A stretch of DNA of 56,171 nt from a virus. The translations under genes were made by a program, and so were the position numbers. Shown in pieces: positions 56,076 through 56,171 of this stretch (positions are counted from its first letter, which is position 1; every line of letters starts with the position of its first letter). The notes beneath the pieces were generated by a model. It searched no databases, was not told where the DNA came from, and saw only the letters and a program-made list of their open reading frames with translations. The stretch covers positions 1 through 56,171 of IMG/VR virus record IMGVR_UViG_3300033143_006337, one strand, 5' to 3'.

Positions 56076-56171
56076 ACTCTATACAGGGTTTTTTTGGAGT
56101 GGTTAGGGGAGCTTTGGGTTTGTTCACGCCTACCATAAAGCTCCTCTTTCACAATCTTATTTTTGGTTTTC
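56058..56171. repeat. Direct terminal repeat, right copy (114 bp)
   Basis: Identical to bases 1-114. It carries the end of the last late gene, the shared terminator hairpin (56105-56147) and the last codons of the leftward membrane-protein gene. See the left copy. Confidence 0.95.

Noticed and set aside
1-56171. CRISPR array, tRNA, rRNA, insertion sequence or reverse transcriptase/diversity-generating element
   Set aside because: Read for spaced repeats, cloverleaf-like ends, transposase motifs and RT motifs and none was found.
1-56171. Temperate phage functions
   Set aside because: No tyrosine or serine integrase, excisionase or CI-like repressor seen; the RHH-like proteins alone are not enough to claim lysogeny.

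Overview
This window is a complete genome of a tailed, double-stranded DNA phage. Its first 114 bases are repeated exactly as its last 114, so the unit length is 56,057 bp and the sequence closes into a circle. There is no integrase, transposase, recognisable CI-type repressor, tRNA or rRNA, so a virulent life style is the simplest reading. The tail genes (tail-terminator-like protein, tube, frameshifted assembly chaperones, 1682-residue tape measure, no sheath) indicate a long non-contractile, siphovirus-type tail. The DNA is AT-rich. Many proteins carry Sec signal peptides or a lipobox, and the end of the genome looks like a lysis cassette with small membrane proteins, so the host is probably Gram-negative. 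The style of the signal peptides would suit a Bdellovibrionota-like or other low-GC host, but that is a weak guess.

Layout. About 92-15117 (almost all minus strand) is the early/replication arm: a VRR-NUC nuclease, a family A DNA polymerase, a DnaQ-type exonuclease, a possible ssDNA-binding protein, an SNF2-type helicase, a MazG-like pyrophosphohydrolase, a Lar-like zinc protein and about thirty small, tightly overlapping genes, many with paired CxxC motifs. From 15253 the genome reads rightward: an AEP-primase/SF3-helicase fusion, a non-coding stretch with iteron-like repeats (17698-18090), a block of small accessory genes (18091-21286), then a strong sigma70-like promoter at 21293-21321.

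The late region follows: small terminase, an Acb2-like small protein (candidate cyclic-nucleotide sponge against CBASS/Thoeris), large terminase, a portal fused to a MuF-like domain, a prohead protease fused to a scaffold-like tail that has its own internal ribosome site, major capsid protein, connectors, three signal-peptide-bearing paralogues with a C-x2-C-x2-C motif, tail tube, tail assembly chaperones joined by a -1 frameshift on A AAA AAC, tape measure, tail tip and hub, a long run of putative fibre/receptor-binding genes (several again with signal peptides), a permuted-papain-like hydrolase, a lipoprotein, and a lysis cassette with an amidase endolysin.

How it works together: leftward early transcription supplies polymerase, nucleases and host-takeover proteins; rightward transcription supplies primase-helicase and then virion and lysis genes. 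The most unusual signal is the series of Sec signal peptides on genes embedded among virion genes. Other high-value items are the Acb2-like protein, the frameshift, the nested scaffold start, and a family of shared intergenic motifs (TGCTTGCA; GTTTAACGATT).
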